Below the pieces are notes generated by a model. That model was not told the origin of the DNA. It saw only the letters and a list, made by a program, of their open reading frames with translations, and did not search any database. The translations under genes and the position numbers were made by a program. A stretch of 16,275 nucleotides of DNA from an uncultured Collinsella sp. (GTDB lineage Bacteria; Actinomycetota; Coriobacteriia; Coriobacteriales; Coriobacteriaceae): NCBI GenBank assembly GCA_900553165.1, contig USCN01000009.1:1-16275 (forward strand), written 5' to 3'. Positions 12,787 to 16,275 of this stretch are shown here, piece after piece (position 1 is the stretch's first letter; each line of letters opens with the position of its first letter).

Positions 12787-13215
12787 TTAGGTGATGTGGA
12801 GAGGGTTGGCGGCGTCAACGGCATCGGGGGCGTCGGAGAGGCCGTCAGGAGCAACGTCTGCCGGGTCCTCGTCGGGGGTCTCGATCTGTTTGATCATTAC
12901 CTCTTGACCCTGCAGCAAATAGGTCTCGCCGCTACCGCACTGGGGACAGGTCTTGCCGTGCTCGACCGTCGCGTAGTCGCAGCCGCACGCCTCGCAATGT
13001 GTCACGGCCTCGACGGGCTCCACGATAAGCTCCGCGCCCTCGGTGATAGGCTTTTTATCTGCTGCCCAGCGCCAAGCGTCGAGCAGCAAGTCGGGAACGA
13101 CGCCCGAGACCTCGCCCAGCAGCAACGTCACGCTCGAAACGCGACGCACGCCATGAGCGCGCGCCACATTCTCGACATCGCGAATGATGTGATAGACGAT
13201 CCCCAGCTCGTGCAC
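12787..13215 (-). CDS. hypA: Hydrogenase/urease nickel incorporation protein HypA
   Basis: A small cytoplasmic nickel metallochaperone of 142 residues that delivers Ni to [NiFe]-hydrogenase with HypB. The start (GTG at 13213-13215, weak AAAGGA upstream) gives the required MHE N-terminus, where Met1 and His2 bind nickel. The zinc site is C74-X2-C77 and C90-X2-C93 (HCEACGCDY, TCPQCGSGETY). HypA proteins are about 113-120 residues; here about 27 extra C-terminal residues are rich in Asp, Ala and Pro with no His or Cys run (PDEDPADVAPDG, then DAPDAVDAANP). This acidic tail is unusual and could be disordered. The gene lies 33 bp after the oxidoreductase gene and is probably cotranscribed. No other hyp gene or hydrogenase is in the window. 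Confidence 0.93.
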   Translation of the reverse strand: MHELGIVYHIIRDVENVARAHGVRRVSSVTLLLGEVSGVVPDLLLDAWRWAADKKPITEGAELIVEPVEAVTHCEACGCDYATVEHGKTCPQCGSGETYLLQGQEVMIKQIETPDEDPADVAPDGLSDAPDAVDAANPLHIT

Positions 13216-13248
13216 TATTAATCCTTTCGCCGTTCCCGTTATGGCTAC

Positions 13249-16026
13249 TTATTTCCTACCAAACTTAATCTTGATAGCACGCTTGAGGGCATACTTGCCG
13301 AGGCTTGGGAGCTTTTGCTCGTATTTGACCATCGTGGAGCACTCAGGGCGGTCGCGATCCAGATGGATGGCGTCAAACGCGCACTTGGTGGTGCACAGAC
13401 CGCAGCCGATGCACTTGTTGGGATCGACGATCGAGGCGCCGCAACCCAGGCAGCGGGCGGTCTCGGCGCGCACCTGCTCCTCGGTAAAGGTCTCGACGTA
13501 CTCGCTAAACGGCGCAGCCTTCTCGCGCTCGCGGTCGACATGTGCCACCTCGCGGCTCGCGTTGTCGTAGCTCTCGATCACAACATCGTCGCGATCGAGC
13601 GCGGTGTAGCGGCGCTGGTTGCGGCCGATGGTGAGCGTGGAGCCCGGCTGCACAAAGCGATGGATGGACACGGCGGCCTCGTGGCCGGCGGCGATGGCGT
13701 CGATGGCAAAGCTCGGACCGGTATAGACGTCGCCGCCCACAAAGATGTCGGGCTCGGCAGTCTGATAGGTCTGGGGATCGGCAAGGGCACCCTGGCCGCG
13801 ACCAAGCTCCACCTTGGAGCCAGCCAGCAGGTCGCCCCACACAATGGACTGGCCAATCGACATGACGACGCGGTCGGCATCGACACGGCGCAGATCGTTC
13901 TCGTCGTACTCGGGCGCAAACCGGCCCTCGTCGTCAAAGACACGCGTGCAGCGCTTGAAGGTGATACCGCACACACGACCGGCCTCGTCCAGGTGAACCT
14001 CCTTGGGACCCCAGCCGCAGCTGATGTGGGCGCCGTCCTCAACGGCCTCGCGACGCTCCTCCTCGCTGGCGGGCATCTGGGCCTCGCTCTCCAGGCAGAA
14101 CATCTCAACGTGCTCGGAGCCCAGGCGGCAGGCGTTGCGGGCAACGTCGATAGCCACGTTGCCGCCGCCCACCACGATAGTGCGGCCGGGCAGCGCATCA
14201 ATCTTGCCGCTGTTGACCTCGTGAAGGAAGTCGACGGCCACGGTCACGTCCTCGGCACCCTCGCCCGGAATGCCGGCAAGGCGACCGCCCTGGCAGCCAA
14301 TGGCAACGTAGAAGGCCTTAAAGCCCTGCACGCGCAGCTCGTCGAGCGTCACGTCGCGACCGACTTCCACGCCATAGCGGAACTCGGCACCCATCAGGCG
14401 AATGATCTCGACCTCGGCCTCGATGACGTCCTTCTGCAGCTTAAAGCTGGGAATGCCGTAGGTGAGCATGCCGCCCGGGCGCTCGTTCTTCTCGAACACG
14501 ACAGGCTTGTAGCCCTTCTCGGCCAGGTAGAAAGCGCAGGACAGGCCGGCCGGACCGGCACCGATAATGGCGATCTTCTGGTCGAAGCCGCCGGCGCGCG
14601 TCGGCGTCACCACGGGCGGGACGTAGCGGGTCGCGGCGTCCAGATCGCGCTGGGCGATGAACTTCTTGACCTCGTCGATAGCCACGGCGGCGTCCACACG
14701 GCCGCGGGTGCAGGCATCCTCGCAGCGGCGGTTGCACACACGGCCGCAGATAGCGGGCAGCGGGTTCTCGCGCTTAATGAGTGCCAGGGCCTCGTCATAG
14801 CGGCCCTGCGCTGCGAGCTTCAAGTAGCCCTGAACGGCAACGTGAGCGGGGCAGGCCGTCTTGCAGGGCGCGGTGCCGGACTCGTGCGTCTCGATGCGGT
14901 TGTCGTTGCGGTAGTTGGGCGACCACTTGGTATGATCCCACTTGGTGGCATCGGGCAGCTCCTGGCGCGGATACTCGGGCACCTGTCCGCCGGCCTTTTT
15001 GCTGCAGAGCTTCTGGCCCAGCTTGGCGGCGCCGGCCGGACATACCTCAACGCAGCGACCGCAGGCCACGCACTTGTCCTTCTCGACCTTGGCGACATAG
15101 GCCGAGCGCGACAGGTTGGGCGTGTTGAACAGCTGCGAGGTGCGCAGAGCGTAGCACACGTTGACGTTGCAGTTGCAGATGGCGAAGATCTTGTTCTCGC
15201 CGTCGATATTAGTGATCTGGTGCACAAAGCCGTTGTCCTCGGCCTGGCGCAAGATGTCGTAAACCTCGTCGCGGGTCACGTAATGGCCACGATCGGTCTC
15301 AACCACGTAGTCGGCCATATCGCCCACGGCGATGCACCAATCGGCCGGGTCGTCGGCGCAGCCCTCACCCATCACGCGACGGCTCGCGCGGCAGCTGCAG
15401 GTGCTGGCGGCATATTTGCCATCGTATTTGTCGAGCCAATGCTCGATATGCTCGATCGGCACCGAGGTGCTCGCGGCGTCGATGGCCTTCTCGACCGGAA
15501 TGACGTGCATGCCGATGCCGGCGCCTCCGGGCGGCACCATCGGCGTGGCGCGGGACAGCGGTCCCTTGGACGCCTGCTCAAAGAACTTGGCATAGACCGG
15601 GTGCTCCTCGAGCTGGCTCACGCGCATGTTGAGGAACTCGGCAGAACCCGGCACCAGCATGGGCAACACCCATTGCTTGGCGCGCTCGGGGTTTTCCCAG
15701 TTGTACTCGAGCAGACCCGTGTAGCTCATGTCGTCGAGCATCTTCTCGATCTGGGTCTCGGGCATGCCGGTGAGCTTGGCCATCTCGGGCAGCGTATAGG
15801 GACGGCGCATCTTCATCTTGCAGAGCACTTCGGCCTGCTCGTCGGTCGCGGCCTCGGCAAACGACCAGTACTCGTAGCCCAACAGCTCGTCGCGATGCAG
15901 CAGACGGTTGGTGCAGTGCTCGCACAGCTTGACGATGGCCTCGCGCGGATGCTCCGGCAGCGGCGGCACGAACTCCGAACCGATGTCGGGCTCGGTGTAG
16001 CTAATCCCCGGTCCGTTGAGAATCAT
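13249..16026 (-). CDS. Multidomain Fe-S/FAD NAD(P)-dependent oxidoreductase (GltD/NfnB-type core)
   Basis: A cytoplasmic electron-transfer flavoprotein of 925 residues. Residues 76-108 look like a winged helix. Residues 160-300 carry CSCRASRR (from Cys210), Cys223, Cys231 and ICNCNVNVC (284-291), resembling a domain of anaerobe ferredoxin proteins whose usual form is CNCCGCCC. A 4Fe-4S ferredoxin site follows at Cys319-X2-C-X2-C-X3-C329. Then comes the GltD-type part: cysteines at 388, 392, 427, 431, 435 and 439, an FAD site IIGAGPAGLS (487-496), RPGGMLTYGIPSFKL, and an NAD(P) site VVGGGNVAIDVAR (618-630). A last ferredoxin-like domain has CLGCG, then CIGCGLCTTKC near 859-882. The start at 16026 (MILNGPG, AGAAGGGA upstream) is preferred; the open frame to 16125 would run through operator sequence. 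Electron donor and acceptor are unknown. It is the first gene of a probable operon with hypA. Confidence 0.88.
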   Translation of the reverse strand: MILNGPGISYTEPDIGSEFVPPLPEHPREAIVKLCEHCTNRLLHRDELLGYEYWSFAEAATDEQAEVLCKMKMRRPYTLPEMAKLTGMPETQIEKMLDDMSYTGLLEYNWENPERAKQWVLPMLVPGSAEFLNMRVSQLEEHPVYAKFFEQASKGPLSRATPMVPPGGAGIGMHVIPVEKAIDAASTSVPIEHIEHWLDKYDGKYAASTCSCRASRRVMGEGCADDPADWCIAVGDMADYVVETDRGHYVTRDEVYDILRQAEDNGFVHQITNIDGENKIFAICNCNVNVCYALRTSQLFNTPNLSRSAYVAKVEKDKCVACGRCVEVCPAGAAKLGQKLCSKKAGGQVPEYPRQELPDATKWDHTKWSPNYRNDNRIETHESGTAPCKTACPAHVAVQGYLKLAAQGRYDEALALIKRENPLPAICGRVCNRRCEDACTRGRVDAAVAIDEVKKFIAQRDLDAATRYVPPVVTPTRAGGFDQKIAIIGAGPAGLSCAFYLAEKGYKPVVFEKNERPGGMLTYGIPSFKLQKDVIEAEVEIIRLMGAEFRYGVEVGRDVTLDELRVQGFKAFYVAIGCQGGRLAGIPGEGAEDVTVAVDFLHEVNSGKIDALPGRTIVVGGGNVAIDVARNACRLGSEHVEMFCLESEAQMPASEEERREAVEDGAHISCGWGPKEVHLDEAGRVCGITFKRCTRVFDDEGRFAPEYDENDLRRVDADRVVMSIGQSIVWGDLLAGSKVELGRGQGALADPQTYQTAEPDIFVGGDVYTGPSFAIDAIAAGHEAAVSIHRFVQPGSTLTIGRNQRRYTALDRDDVVIESYDNASREVAHVDREREKAAPFSEYVETFTEEQVRAETARCLGCGASIVDPNKCIGCGLCTTKCAFDAIHLDRDRPECSTMVKYEQKLPSLGKYALKRAIKIKFGRK

Positions 16027-16114
16027 GGTTGTCCCTTCTCTTGCCACAGCCCGACGAAGCCGCAGCGCCCCTCTTTTTTTGCAGGCCGGGCATGCCCCAT
16101 GCCGTTCACCCGCC

Positions 16115-16160
16115 ATTGTTGACATTGTGTCAAAAATAGTATTGACGAACCGTCAACAAT
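16115..16160. promoter_or_regulatory. Paired operator dyads in a divergent promoter region
   Basis: TTGAC-N5-GTCAA occurs twice, at 16119-16133 and 16142-16156, 23 bp apart centre to centre. The outer ends also form a 9-bp inverted repeat ATTGTTGAC (16115-16123) / GTCAACAAT (16152-16160). A degenerate third site (GCGAACGGTCA) follows near 16166-16176. It sits between the oxidoreductase gene (-) and the gene starting at 16215 (+). Paired 15-bp dyads fit a dimeric repressor such as a TetR-type protein; that identification is inference. Confidence 0.6.
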
Positions 16161-16214
16161 ATTCAAGACTGTTAGGCGAACGGTCAGGCAAAAGAGGATG
16201 AAAGGCGGCAAAAC

Positions 16215-16275
16215 ATGGGCAACAACACAGCAGGTACCTCTGTGGTCGATGCCGTCCCCGCATCCGACAGCGCGG
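16215..16275 (+). CDS. Start of an unidentified divergent gene (3' truncated by window)
   Basis: An ATG at 16215 preceded by AAAGGCGG opens a frame that runs off the window end: MGNNTAGTSVVDAVPASDSA, with the strong G/C third-base preference of neighbouring genes. Another frame, from ATG 16198, is also open, but its Shine-Dalgarno would abut the start. Twenty residues of low-complexity N-terminus give no family. By position it could encode the regulator that binds the nearby dyads; this is a guess from layout. Confidence 0.4.
   Translation, partial: MGNNTAGTSVVDAVPASDSA

Noticed and set aside
13315..16122. A 935-codon open frame on the plus strand, antisense to the oxidoreductase gene
   Set aside because: It results from the strong G/C third-base bias of the real gene. 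The translation is Ala/Gly/Leu/Val/His-rich without motifs, while the minus strand has complete FAD, NAD(P) and Fe-S signatures.
16027..16125. A 33-residue N-terminal extension of the oxidoreductase containing CPAC
   Set aside because: It would be translated from within the operator dyads and has no ribosome binding site, whereas MILNGPG at 16026 does.

Overview
The window looks like the chromosome of a gut-type anaerobic actinobacterium of the Coriobacteriia, most likely Collinsella or a close relative. The clues are GC-rich coding DNA with strong G/C third-position bias, several sugar PTS transporters, an Fe-S/FAD oxidoreductase beside hypA, and a tRNA gene with an encoded CCA end. The genus is inferred from gene content and style, not from a database match. 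Almost every gene lies on the minus strand.

Region 1 (1-5283) is a sugar-catabolism cassette. It holds the end of a LacI-type regulator (+ strand) and, convergent to it, five minus-strand genes in transcription order: a TIM-barrel sugar isomerase with L-rhamnose-isomerase-like motifs, a PTS EIIBC permease without IIA, a DeoR regulator, an allulose-6-phosphate/ribulose-phosphate 3-epimerase, and an RpiB/allose-6-phosphate isomerase. PTS uptake would give a sugar 6-phosphate, RpiB would isomerise it, and the epimerase would deliver fructose 6-phosphate. This fits D-allose or D-allulose use. LacI-like operators (pseudo-palindromes centred on CG) lie upstream of the epimerase gene (two, 34 bp apart) and upstream of deoR.

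Region 2 (about 5284-8874) is a small islet at a tRNA-Arg(CCU) gene. A 118-bp direct repeat, carrying the last 23 nt of the tRNA plus its terminator, flanks it at 5529-5646 and 8704-8821. Inside are three 17-nt repeats at an exact 34-bp period, a decapitated AAA ATPase gene, and a complete EcoRII-type restriction-modification pair: an HTH-fused Dcm-like cytosine methyltransferase and an EcoRII-like endonuclease. Upstream of the methyltransferase is a 15-bp pseudo-palindrome close to the operator I recall for the related M.SsoII protein. No integrase is visible.

Region 3 (8875-12786) is a hairpin-rich spacer followed by a mannose-family PTS operon (IIAB, IIC, IID) with a strong TATAAT -10 box. 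A DUF956 (ManO-like) gene follows, separated from IID by an apparent terminator/attenuator hairpin.

Region 4 (12787-16275) is a 925-residue iron-sulfur/FAD oxidoreductase of GltD/NfnB type with an unusual N-terminal cysteine-rich domain, followed after 33 bp by hypA (nickel insertion). Upstream, two copies of TTGAC-N5-GTCAA sit in the divergent promoter region shared with a gene that starts at 16215 and runs off the window.
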